From: Chrysophaeum taylorii
Lineage: Eukaryota > Sar > Pelagophyceae > Pelagomonadales > Pelagomonadaceae
DNA: 64,000 nucleotides
Reading direction: 5' to 3'
NCBI GenBank assembly: GCA_029834535.1
Contig: JAQMWT010000436.1
Location: 1 to 64,000, forward strand
Below, in pieces: positions 11,588-19,466 of this stretch; position 1 is the stretch's first letter, and each line of letters starts with the position of its first letter. Under the pieces are notes generated by a model, which was not told the DNA's origin, searched no databases, and was given only the letters and a program-made list of their open reading frames with translations. The translations under genes were made by a program, and so were the position numbers.

Positions 11588-11654
11588 TCGACATTTAAAG
11601 ACAGACAGACAGACAAACAAACAAACAAACATCTGTCGATTAGTAGTTAGGACT
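11588..11654 (-). repeat. Inverted Helitron 5' end with LINE tail
   Basis: Directly after the H1 3' end comes GTCGACATTTAAAGACAGAC, a CAAA/CAGA tract, then ATCTGTCGATTAGTAGTTAGG, which is the reverse complement of the Helitron 5' end. H1 plus this piece (10427-11654) therefore has inverted termini. It may be the trace of a second, inverted Helitron that lost its body. Confidence 0.6.
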
Positions 11655-11745
11655 CGAAGCACAATCCTCCAGTCACAAGACACGGAGGTGCCCTGCCCTA
11701 CGACGCTTGCAATTACCAGAAATAAAAGGCAATTCGAGGTCCTCT

Positions 11746-11979
11746 ATGGTCACAATGTGCCGGCCGACCGATAATTGGCACTACACCACCAAATGGGCCG
11801 CTTCGGCTAGAAATGCCAAGGACGCAGTCGAGGAATACGCGCGTGCGCTGTTGATCACCGAAAGACCTCTATCTCGCAAGGAGGAGGAGGAGTGCAACAT
11901 GCAATGTACAACACTCACAAACGGCTGGCTTGTAGAAGATGGAAACGGCATGCTCAGGGATTTTCCGAGGTGGGCATGA
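11746..11979 (+). CDS. Small hypothetical protein, 77 aa
   Basis: An ATG frame with a plausible coding look: MVTMCRPTDNWHY, an alanine-rich helix (WAASARNAKDAVEEYARAL) and a glutamate-rich stretch before a stop. It is not recognised, and no membrane segment or motif is visible. Its last 26 bp overlap, on the other strand, the end of the membrane-protein gene at 11954, so at most one may be fully real at the 3' end. It lies just outside an inverted Helitron end. Confidence 0.3.
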   Translation: MVTMCRPTDNWHYTTKWAASARNAKDAVEEYARALLITERPLSRKEEEECNMQCTTLTNGWLVEDGNGMLRDFPRWA

Positions 11980-12454
11980 GGGAGTACTTTGGTCCCGAGC
12001 GGGTGGCGGCGTCGCGCTTGGCGCGAACTTGTAACGCGGAGAGCACGACGACGACAGCGCAGACGAAGACGAGGGCGAGGTTGGCACTGCGGAGCTGTCG
12101 GACGTCGGCGACTTGGAGGCCCCTCGTGTGCGCAATTTGCGCGGGGCCGATGACGGCCGGCACCAGAAAGAAGATGGAGAGAATCGGAAGGAAGTGGAGG
12201 CAGCCGTAGATGTGTGGGAGCTTGTTCGCCACACCGCGCTTGAGCGGAAGCACGTCCTCGACGATGATCTTCGGAATGAGAAGTAAAATCGCCGGGCCGA
12301 CGATCATTTTTATAGGCTGAACGATAGGAATCGGAACTCCAAAGTAGAGCGTTGCCATCTCAAGCTCTTTATCGGCGCCCCCGCAGGCGCGCCAGGCGAC
12401 GCCCGCATCGACAATCGAGAACGTCCCCATGAGCGTACCTGAGGTCGACGTCAC
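11954..12454 (-). CDS. Membrane protein with about four transmembrane helices (main exon)
   Basis: A 166-codon open frame with clear hydrophobic segments. These are around residues 35-65 (LYFGVPIPIVQPIKMIVGPAILLLIPK), 85-108 (CLHFLPILSIFFLVPAVIG) and 125-145 (NLALVFVCAVVVVLSAL), with possible extra hydrophobicity near the start. A basic, polar tail ends in PTSENP. The first ATG in this frame is at 12430 (MGTFSIVDAG). The frame is open further upstream, so the true N-terminus is uncertain. The neighbouring frame at 12451-12666 looks like the preceding part of the same gene, joined by a frameshift or a short intron. The protein family is not recognised. The topology suggests an integral membrane protein of unknown role. 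Confidence 0.5.
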   Translation of the reverse strand: MTSTSGTLMGTFSIVDAGVAWRACGGADKELEMATLYFGVPIPIVQPIKMIVGPAILLLIPKIIVEDVLPLKRGVANKLPHIYGCLHFLPILSIFFLVPAVIGPAQIAHTRGLQVADVRQLRSANLALVFVCAVVVVLSALQVRAKRDAATRSGPKYSLMPTSENP

Positions 12455-12666
12455 GTGCGCGCGGACGCAAGCGCACTCAGCAAGACGGAGGGCACGAGCT
12501 CGAACGGAGACACGGGACTCATCTTTTCAACGAGCGTACTCTTCTCGGCTGCGGTGGCACGCGAAGAGCCAACAGTCATCACGTCGTCAAGACGATTCTG
12601 TGCGAACACTGACCACGACTTGACCACGACCTCCAAGCTCGACCCTTTTTCTGGAAGCGGAAGCAC
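12451..12666 (-). pseudogene. Probable N-terminal part of the 12-kb membrane-protein gene, in another frame
   Basis: The frame reads MLPLPEKGSSLEVVVKSW, then a hydrophilic stretch, then SPFELVPSVLLSALASA, and stops exactly where the membrane-protein frame opens. The two frames differ by one base, and the overlap region contains a GT...AG pair only 16 bp apart, too short for a normal intron. Either a sequencing or real frameshift separates them, or the gene uses an unusual splice. The coding look is fair (balanced charged and hydrophobic residues), but there is no family match. Confidence 0.35.
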
Positions 12667-12704
12667 GGGTAGGCCCTAAAAATTTTGGCGTACGCTCTTC
12701 AACC

Positions 12705-12964
12705 TAAACTAACTAACTTCAGACCTCTCCCGAGCATGGGAGCGAGGCCGGACCGACAGGAGCCAGCCCGGAATCACGGGCCTGTAGACGTGTGGAGCGC
12801 CGAAAGGTCTGTCGGCGGAGAGTGACCATCAAGCTTGTCGCCATGCGACGAGGAGACCGCGATGTGACTGACAGCCAACTCGTCGATGACCCTCCGTATT
12901 CGCCCCCCGCCATACCCCGTCCCACTGCGAACGTTCCGGCTGCCAACCGGCCCGCGCTCTTCAA
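12705..12964 (-). mobile_element. Non-LTR-type repeat with (TTAG)n tail, copy 1
   Basis: On the minus strand the element ends GGGAGAGGTCTGAAG followed by TTAG units (12705-12720). The last about 80 bp match the copies at 14612-14707, 39206-39304 and 39757-39850. An open minus frame covers 12964-12719 (LAPVGPASLPCSGEV at its end), but the different copies favour different frames, so its coding status is unclear. The simple-repeat tail and variable 5' ends suggest a LINE or SINE 3' end. Confidence 0.55.
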
Positions 12965-13010
12965 CCTTTCCTCACATATGAGTATTTAATTATTTTTATA
13001 GAAACGCACG

Positions 13011-13480
13011 GGACATACCCCACAAACCCACCCACATCCTTCATGCTCCCCGCACACACCCCCCTCTTAGCAGTCCTAACTACTAATCGACAGATGTTGC
13101 CAACTTCACAGAGGCAAAGGCGGCCCAAACTCGCCGCATCTACCGTGAGTGGGGGATCGCCAACGCATTAGGCCGGGCTCGCTGTGCCCTCACCGCCCTC
13201 ACCCATGTCGCCGCCGCGGGGAACCCCACCCAGGCCGCCCGATCCCAGCAGGACGTCACCCTTCGTCGCACATACGTCCGGCGGTAGCAGCATGCGTACG
13301 ACCTACGGGCGGGGCCCGTCCTCTCTTCGCCTGCCCCACGCCTCGGCGATGACCCCGACTAGGTCCCGCGTACTTATCTCTGCCCGTCAGGCACATCCCT
13401 CATACCCCACAAACTTACCCACATCCTTCATGCTCCCCACACACACCCCCCTCTTAGCAGTCCTAACTACTAATCGACAG
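13011..13480 (+). mobile_element. Two LINE 3' fragments interleaved with Helitron 5' ends
   Basis: 13011-13072 is a short LINE 3' UTR piece (CATACCCCACAAACCC to CTCTTAGCAG). It is followed by a Helitron 5' end (13073-13096). 13097-13460 is a longer LINE fragment starting in the ORF (TTGCCAACTTCACAGAGG) and ending CTCTTAGCAG, followed by another Helitron 5' end at 13461-13480. The LINE ORF ends here in the same GACCCCGACTAG as in the long copy. The alternating order shows several rounds of insertion or template switching at one site. Confidence 0.6.
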
Positions 13481-13481
13481 A

Positions 13482-14544
13482 TCCTAACTACTAATCGACA
13501 GATGTTTGTCTGTCTGTCTGTCTGTTTGTTTGTTTGTCCCTCGATTTAGGGTAAGGATCAGGTAGGCGCGAGAGTAAGGATCAGGTAGGCGCGAGAGCCA
13601 GACAGTGATCCTCCAAGCCGTCTACGGCGACCTCGCAGACTGTTTCCACGACCCGCGGCGGCTCTTTCAGCGCGCCATTCTCACGCCCCGTCGAAACGAT
13701 GTTGTCGATGCTGACAACGCCGCGCGCATGACCGCGGCCTTTTTTTCCCGGAGACGAGGCGTCGGAGTTCTTTTCGGCCGACTAGGTTGGATCGGAAGAC
13801 GATGCCTCGCTCTTTACAGTAGAGTTTTCAACTCCCTGACAACCAACGGCATGCTGACTTTGATCGCGAGCTTAAAGTCTTCGCAACCTCGACCCGTCGC
13901 ACGGCCACTGCAACGGTACCAGATACATGATCGATCGTGTCGTTGTCACCGAGGCTCCTCCAACCTGTATCCCTTAAGGCCCGCCTACGCCAAACGATCA
14001 ACAAGTGCCAGGGCCAGACGCCCCGCGAGGTCGGCGTCCTCTTTCCCAAGCCCGTCTTCTGCCACGTCCAGCTCGACGTGGCTCTCTGTCGATCGGCATC
14101 CCCGAGGATATACTCATCTGGGTCGACGACTCCACCCTACCCCACACGTGCTGCGCAATACCGATAAGCCCCATCCCGGCGTCTACACGCGCACTGTAGG
14201 TGAACTTACTGGGACCACGTGAACTTACTGGGGTTTGAGATTGGGACTAGGTGAACTGAGTGACCAGGTGAAACTGGGACCAGGTGAACATACTGGGGTT
14301 TTAGAGCAAAGGGTTTTTAGAGTAAACTCACTCAAAGGTTGGCGGCGCGTGCGGATCGAAGCAGCTTAGATTGGCGGAGGCGAGAGCGACGAGCTCAAAG
14401 GAGTTGGTGTGAGCTAGGTGAACTTACTGACCAGGTGAACTTATATGAAACTTACTGGGACCAGGTGAACTTACTGGGGTTAGAGATTGGGACCAGGTGA
14501 ACTTACTGGGGTTAGAGATAGGTGAACTTACTGGCCTGCACTTG
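13482..14544 (+). mobile_element. Helitron copy H2
   Basis: It starts TCCTAACTACTAATCGACAG after an A and ends GGCCTGCACTTG. The TTTG/TCTG tract, the CCCTCGATTTAGGGTAAGG segment, helicase remains (about 13605-14202: YGDLADCFHDPRRLFQRAILTPRR, TINK-QGQT, and the end PLPGVYTR-like) and the GGTGAACTTACTGG minisatellite are all in the family order. It is directly followed, head to tail, by copy H3. The doubled 5' end at 13461-13500 looks like a slipped or repeated initiation. Confidence 0.75.
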
Positions 14545-15692
14545 TGTTTGTCTGTTTGTCTCTTTGTTTGTTTGTTTGTCCCTCGATTTAGGGTAAGGAT
14601 CAGGTAGGCGCCCCTCGTCTACAGGCCCGTGATTCCGGACTGGCTCCTGTCGGTCCGGCCTGGCTCCCATGGTCGGGAGAGGTCTGAAGTTAGTTAGTTA
14701 GTTAGTTGTCCCTCGATTTAGGGTAAGGATCAGGTAGGCGCGAGAGTAAGGATCAGGTAGGCGCGCGAGCCAGACAGTGATCCTCCAAGCCGTCTACGGC
14801 GACCTCGCAGACTATTTCCACGACCCGCGACGGCTCTTTCAGCGCGCCATTCTCACGCCCCGTCGAAACGATGTTGCCGATGCTGACAACGCGCGCATGA
14901 CCGCGGCCCTTTTTTCCCGGAGACGAGGCGTCGGAGTTCTTTTCGGCTGACTAGGCTGGGTCGGAAGACGACGCCTCGCTCTTTATAGTCGAGTTTTCGA
15001 CTCCCTGACAACCAACGGCATGCTGACTTTGATCGCGAGCTTAAAGTCTTCGCAACCTCGACCCGTCGCACGGCCACTGCAACGGTACCAGATACATGAT
15101 CGATCGTATCGTTGTCACCGAGGCTCCTCCAACCAGTATCCCTTAAGCTCCGCTGACGCCAAACGATCAACAAGAGCCAGGGGCAGACGCCCCGCAAGGT
15201 CGGCGTCCTCTTGCCCAAGCCCGCCTTCTGCCACGTCCAGCTCTACGTGGCTCTCTGTCGAGTCGGCAACCCCGAGGATATCCTCTTCTTGGTCGACGAC
15301 TCCACCCTACTCCACACCTGCTGCGCAATACCGATAAGCCCCCTCCCGGCGTCTACACGCGCACTATAGGTTAACTTACTGGGACCAGGTTAACTTACTG
15401 GGGTTTGGGATTGGGACTAGGTGAACTGAGTGACCAGGTGAACTTACTCGGACCAGGTGAACTTACTGAGACCAGGTGAACTTACTGGGGGTTTTAGAGT
15501 AAACTCAAAGGTTTGCGGCGTGTGCGGATCAAAGCACCTTAGATTGGCGGAGGCGAGAGCGACGAGCTCGAAGGAGTGGGTGTGAGCTAGGTGAACTTAC
15601 TGACCAGGTGAACTTATATGAAACTTATTGGGATTAGGTGAACTTACTGGGGTTAAAGATTGGGACCAGGTGAACTTACTGGTCTGCACTTG
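14545..15692 (+). mobile_element. Helitron copy H3, tandem to H2
   Basis: It abuts the 3' end of H2 and lacks the first about 20 bp of the 5' end, starting in the TTTGTCTG tract. Helicase remains lie at about 14778-15360, the minisatellite follows, and the copy ends GGTCTGCACTTG. It is interrupted at 14612-14707 by a (TTAG)n-tailed insertion flanked by a duplicated 34-bp Helitron segment. The H2-H3 arrangement matches the tandem array at 42-46 kb. Confidence 0.7.
14612..14707 (+). mobile_element. (TTAG)n-tailed insertion with 34-bp target-site duplication
   Basis: The insert is 96 bp, from CCCTCGTCTACAGG to TTAGTTAGTT. It is flanked by two identical 34-bp copies of a Helitron segment, 14578-14611 and 14708-14741, each starting GTCCCTCGATTTAGGG. 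The long direct repeat, simple-repeat tail and truncated 5' end are the marks of target-primed non-LTR insertion. Confidence 0.7.
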
Positions 15693-15839
15693 TTATTACT
15701 GGTAAGAAGAAAAACCACGAGTAGGGTCCAGTGATAGGAAACATTCATGTTGTACAAGTTGTAGGAAATTCGAAGACTGACAGCGGCCGAAAACGTCGAA
15801 CGCCAGGCATTCGCGACGGTCGTGCACGGTGACGAAGAA

Positions 15840-16274
15840 ATGCGGCCGACTACAGCCGCCGTCGAGCTCATGCACGTGACAGTGGAGGAGCTGAGCTCCG
15901 TGATGTCTTGCGACATCGAATTAGGCGCTTTGCGAGCGACGCCCGTTCGCGACGACGACGAGTGTCCAGTTGCGCCCATCGTGACGCGACAGGAACCTCT
16001 GTCGCGTACCGACCGACTTTACGCCATACTCAACGCCCTGATGCCCTACCTTGCCTTCTTTAGTTTCCTCACGTTCATCACGACCTCCGTCTTTGCCGGT
16101 CGCACCTATTCGCGACAAGGCTTCACACTCAAAATGATCGTCTGGACCTTCCTCGCATGGGCCTACTTGCAATTGACGGTTTTGTGCTCTTGCTTGTACT
16201 ACTTCCAGGACAATAGGGGGAAGCCACCGCACAGCGCGCCGGCGTCAGCACATGGATGTCCGACCACGGTTTGA
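15840..16274 (+). CDS. Two-helix membrane protein, 144 aa
   Basis: I chose the ATG at 15840 (MRPTTAAVELMHV); the frame is open a little upstream but only with non-ATG codons. An acidic N-terminal half (VEELSSVMSCDIE; RDDDECP) precedes two hydrophobic helices. These are about residues 67-92 (LMPYLAFFSFLTFITTSVFAG) and 101-127 (LKMIVWTFLAWAYLQLTVLCSCLYY), joined by a short loop. The tail is polar. The family is not recognised. The size and topology suggest a small integral membrane protein with a cytosolic acidic N-terminus. It begins about 150 bp after the end of Helitron H3, so its promoter region abuts the transposon. Confidence 0.55.
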   Translation: MRPTTAAVELMHVTVEELSSVMSCDIELGALRATPVRDDDECPVAPIVTRQEPLSRTDRLYAILNALMPYLAFFSFLTFITTSVFAGRTYSRQGFTLKMIVWTFLAWAYLQLTVLCSCLYYFQDNRGKPPHSAPASAHGCPTTV

Positions 16275-16361
16275 TGGCAACGACGACCCGATGGCGGCGA
16301 TGATGCCTCGGCGGTCGCTTGAGAAGATTCTTCTCCTCGGTTGCTGCCGGTCCGTGGTCCA

Positions 16362-16415
16362 CCCTCTCTCTCTCTCTCGCTCGCTCGCTCGCTCGCTCGC
16401 TACCTCGCTCGCTAC
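16362..16415. repeat. (TC)n / (TCGC)n microsatellite
   Basis: A CT-dinucleotide tract passes into about nine imperfect TCGC units between the convergent 3' ends of the two flanking genes. Confidence 0.85.
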
Positions 16416-16553
16416 AGGGAACAATTAACAACAACGAAGAAGAAGCTCGGGACTCCTCGTCGAGAGGAGCGACGAATTCATAGTAAACAACCAGAACAAG
16501 ATACTCGTGTAGTATAGATGATACTACGTGAGATAAGTATGTGTGCGCGTGTG

Positions 16554-17603
16554 TCAAACGTATCGCGCGCAGCAGGACCAGGGGCGCGTGGAATTGACGA
16601 GGGAAGGAAACGTCTGAGCGCACTCGGCAACGGCCGCGACGACGTTCGGTAGGGCGTGGGAATCGTTGGCGTAGGTTTTGAAGAAGAAAGCCGGGTCAGA
16701 AATCTGGGGGACCGTGAGGTCGAGAAGGCGCGTGCAACTCCTTTTGGCGGCTTGGAGGGCCGACTCAGTGCCCAGTTGGAGCGCCGCTCGCGTGACCTGA
16801 AAAATGCCGTCGAGGGAGAGCGAGCCGATTTGTCGCGGGTCCGCGTCGGACCACGCGCCGCCGGTTTCTCGTTGTGTTTCCAGCGCGAATGCCAGGAGGC
16901 GCGCGGGGTCTGGAAGGCGGAAGCCGAGGTCCAATCCAAGCATGACCCCAAAGGTAGGCATGGCGCCGCCTACGCACTCGACGCGGGCGAGAGTCGTGTT
17001 CGAGACGGGGCAAACGACGCCGAGCCTCCTGTCGACGTTGGAGCGAACCCAATCGACCCACCAGTCGACGAAGGGTCGGAAAGTCGCGTTGCGCTCGGCG
17101 ACGGCCAAGGTCGCGGGGTAACTTCCGATTTGCTGCGCGCACTCGTGGATGTTGTTCCCCCGGAGCTTGGACGAGTAGCAGGCGCTCGAATAGAGCGGAT
17201 CCAAGGTCGCGCTCCAATTAGCTGGCGTGATGGCGAGGGCCTCGAAGGCGCGGTTCGGGTAGGCTGGCCGTCGGTCGAGGATCGCGAGCGCGGCCGCAGA
17301 ATTAGCGGCGGCGTGAAACGGCTGGCGGCCGGGGTCGTCGTCGCTCACCTTGTAGTCTCCCGTGACCGGATCTTGGTAGGAATCAATCGTCGCTTTCCAC
17401 AAGTCGCGCGTGTTCTCGTCGAGTCGGTCGAGGTGGCCGCAGGTTCCGAGGACGTGTACGACGTCGAGCGTCCCGTAGAGATCTGCGGCGGCGGACGAGG
17501 GGTCGAGCGAAAAGACGCCGTTGCCGAAGTCGACAGTGAACAAGTCCAGCCACGCCGGCAGAATCTTCGACTCGAAGCCTCGCAGATCGTAGACGGTTGT
17601 CAT
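16554..17603 (-). CDS. Predicted alpha/alpha-toroid-like protein, about 350 aa
   Basis: The minus frame is open far upstream, but the sequence before MTTVYDLRGF is an arginine-rich shadow of the neighbouring gene, so the ATG at 17603 is preferred. The protein has helical repeats with a toroid flavour: DLYGTLDVVHVLGTCGHL, TIDSYQDPVTGDYKVSDDD, then HAAANSAAALAILDRRPAYPN, and near the end DPRQIGSLSLDGIFQVTRAALQLG. QDP.TG followed by alanine-rich helices recalls prenyltransferase/squalene-cyclase toroids, but the DXDD and metal-site motifs are not seen. A role in catalysis is therefore not claimed. It lies 84 bp downstream of the beta-propeller gene on the same strand. An alternative ATG at 17687 overlaps that gene's stop codon (TGATG). 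Confidence 0.65.
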   Translation of the reverse strand: MTTVYDLRGFESKILPAWLDLFTVDFGNGVFSLDPSSAAADLYGTLDVVHVLGTCGHLDRLDENTRDLWKATIDSYQDPVTGDYKVSDDDPGRQPFHAAANSAAALAILDRRPAYPNRAFEALAITPANWSATLDPLYSSACYSSKLRGNNIHECAQQIGSYPATLAVAERNATFRPFVDWWVDWVRSNVDRRLGVVCPVSNTTLARVECVGGAMPTFGVMLGLDLGFRLPDPARLLAFALETQRETGGAWSDADPRQIGSLSLDGIFQVTRAALQLGTESALQAAKRSCTRLLDLTVPQISDPAFFFKTYANDSHALPNVVAAVAECAQTFPSLVNSTRPWSCCARYV

Positions 17604-17686
17604 GTAGTTCTGTCTATATGATGTAACGCCGACGTCACGGCAGAATACTATTGCCGTCCGTTGGCAACGGTAAAATACATAATACA

Positions 17687-19360
17687 TCAGAGGTCGTAGG
17701 CGACGAGGAAGGCGAGAGCTGGGACGAGGCAAGACAAGAAGATGACGAGGAGACGAAGTGGAAGTCGACCCGCGCGTTGCGAGCGGAGTTGAATCGCGTA
17801 GACCGCAAACTGGGAGACGACGACGAGGAGGGGGTCTCCTCCCTGTTTGGTGGTGGGTTCGTGGAGGACGGGCGGCAGGAGCGGGACTTCGTCGTCCCAG
17901 ACGAAAGGGAGGTCGAAGTCGGCCAGAAGAGAGCCGTCGTAGGCGGCAAAGAGGGCGAGGTTGTCCGGGCCGGAAACGATGAGGAGCGTATCCCTGCGGA
18001 GCTTGCGGAGGTGGCCTTGGTGCGCCGCGTTCCAGGCGGGCGAGCCGCGGACGAGCCATTTGTGCTCGCCGTCGGCGCCGATGCGCGTCAGAACGCCGCG
18101 GCTGACCGCGAAGACGACGTCGCGCGGGCGTCGTCTTTTTTGTCGTGGTATTCGTAGCCCGTCGGTTTCGTTTAGTCGAATCATCGATTCGCGTCGCGCG
18201 GACCGAACCTTGAGAGGCAGGGGTGGCGCGACGAAGACGAGCCTCCTCGAGTCGGATCGTCTTTGTACGCGGCGATCGATCTCCCGGCCGGCGTCGTGGC
18301 AGAGGGAGGCCTCTTCCAATCCCGCATATCTCTCGACCGGAGGGAATCCGCGAGTCGCGACGGCGAAACACGGCGGCACGTCGTCGTGGGTCTCCGGTGC
18401 GGCCCTTTTGTATGATTTTCGCCGGCGCGGCGCCGGGCGATGCGACTCGACGGCCGCGACCGTGTCGAGGGCGCCGTCGCGGTCGAGGTCCGCGTGCAGC
18501 GCGGCCGGCGGGAGCGCGGCTCGCGCGACTCTCGCGCCGTCGGCGGCGTCGATCGCCTCGAGGCCGAGCCGCGTGCGGAAAACAAGGACGTCGTCGGCAA
18601 CCTCGAGGACGACGCCGCCGGTCCAGGGTGTAACGACGCGCCCGGCGACGAGGTCGCGCGCCGCGATCTCCGGCCCGTCGAACGACGACGCGAGAGTCTC
18701 TAGGTCTCGCGCCGCCCAGAACCGAGCGTCGCTTTCCCAGGCGTTGCGCGGCCGCGGCAGCGGCCCCGCCTCGCTTGCGCCCAGAAACCCTTGGTCACGA
18801 GGGTGCTCGAGGGCCGGGGACACCCAGAGCCGACGTCCGCCGTCGTCGTCGTCGAGCGCGGCGAACCGCGTCGTCGCAGAATCCGAAGCGACGACGTACA
18901 CGCGGTCCCCCGAAATCGCCGCCGCGATATCTCCGGAGGGGTCCTCGAAGACGCGCCCGGCGTCCCACCGCGAAGCGAGGGTGCTTGCGTCGAGGCTCGC
19001 CACGCTCGAGTCGTTTCGCGCGACGTAGACCCTCGCCCCGTCGATCGCCACGCTCGCGATCCGCGTCGCCGCGCCGCACACCTCGGCTTGGGCCACCAAA
19101 GCCCCTCTCGAGCCGTACCGCCGCACCCACCGCGGCTCGTGCGGGGGGTCCGCGACCAACACCGACAACTCCTCCTCCCAGACGACGGGCGCCACGTAAA
19201 ATCTCGCAATATCATCATCATCACCGCGCGCCGCGTGCGCCACTCGCCACCGCACCTCGAACTCGTAGTCCACCCACCCGTGCACCAGCGACACCACCAG
19301 CGTCACGCCGCAGCACCAAACCGACACCTCGACCCACCGATTTCGGAGGATCGCGTCCAT
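17687..19360 (-). CDS. Membrane-anchored beta-propeller (FG-GAP/FAM234-like) protein, 557 aa
   Basis: The start is the ATG at 19360 (MDAILRNRW); codons further upstream are non-ATG. A hydrophobic segment near residues 10-30 ([18 protein letters not shown]) acts as signal or anchor. A C-terminal helix of about 22 residues ([23 protein letters not shown]) is a second anchor. Between them are propeller-like repeats: [46 protein letters not shown], and a calcium-loop-like [17 protein letters not shown] typical of FG-GAP/VCBS blades. FAM234-type proteins share this plan; the assignment is by architecture, not close identity. It is divergent from BioA across a 106-bp spacer and precedes the toroid-like gene by 84 bp. 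Confidence 0.65.
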   Translation of the reverse strand: MDAILRNRWVEVSVWCCGVTLVVSLVHGWVDYEFEVRWRVAHAARGDDDDIARFYVAPVVWEEELSVLVADPPHEPRWVRRYGSRGALVAQAEVCGAATRIASVAIDGARVYVARNDSSVASLDASTLASRWDAGRVFEDPSGDIAAAISGDRVYVVASDSATTRFAALDDDDGGRRLWVSPALEHPRDQGFLGASEAGPLPRPRNAWESDARFWAARDLETLASSFDGPEIAARDLVAGRVVTPWTGGVVLEVADDVLVFRTRLGLEAIDAADGARVARAALPPAALHADLDRDGALDTVAAVESHRPAPRRRKSYKRAAPETHDDVPPCFAVATRGFPPVERYAGLEEASLCHDAGREIDRRVQRRSDSRRLVFVAPPLPLKVRSARRESMIRLNETDGLRIPRQKRRRPRDVVFAVSRGVLTRIGADGEHKWLVRGSPAWNAAHQGHLRKLRRDTLLIVSGPDNLALFAAYDGSLLADFDLPFVWDDEVPLLPPVLHEPTTKQGGDPLLVVVSQFAVYAIQLRSQRAGRLPLRLLVIFLSCLVPALAFLVAYDL

Positions 19361-19466
19361 ATATATATATTCGGGCAAAGACTTTCACAGTCACGCTAAT
19401 AATAATAACCCGCCGCACCGGGCGACGAAGACCGACCAACTTGTGGTACAACTTGAACAACTTTTT
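19361..19466. promoter_or_regulatory. Short bidirectional promoter region
   Basis: Only 106 bp separate the ATGs of the divergent propeller gene and BioA, so both promoters and 5' UTRs must lie here or inside the genes. A TATATATATA run touches the propeller ATG and is probably too close to serve as its TATA box. It lies about 100 bp upstream of BioA, where it could matter. Confidence 0.45.

Noticed and set aside
14583-14600. GATTTAGGGTAAGG as telomeric repeat
   Set aside because: Only one TTTAGGG unit is present, and it is a fixed part of each Helitron copy.
17604-18371. N-terminal 250 residues of the long minus frame ending at 16554
   Set aside because: They are arginine-rich, without structure, and lie antisense-frame over the propeller gene on the same strand. 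The toroid-like protein begins at MTTVYDL (17603).
19361-19370. TATATATATA as TATA box of the propeller gene
   Set aside because: It directly touches the ATG, leaving no room for a 5' UTR.
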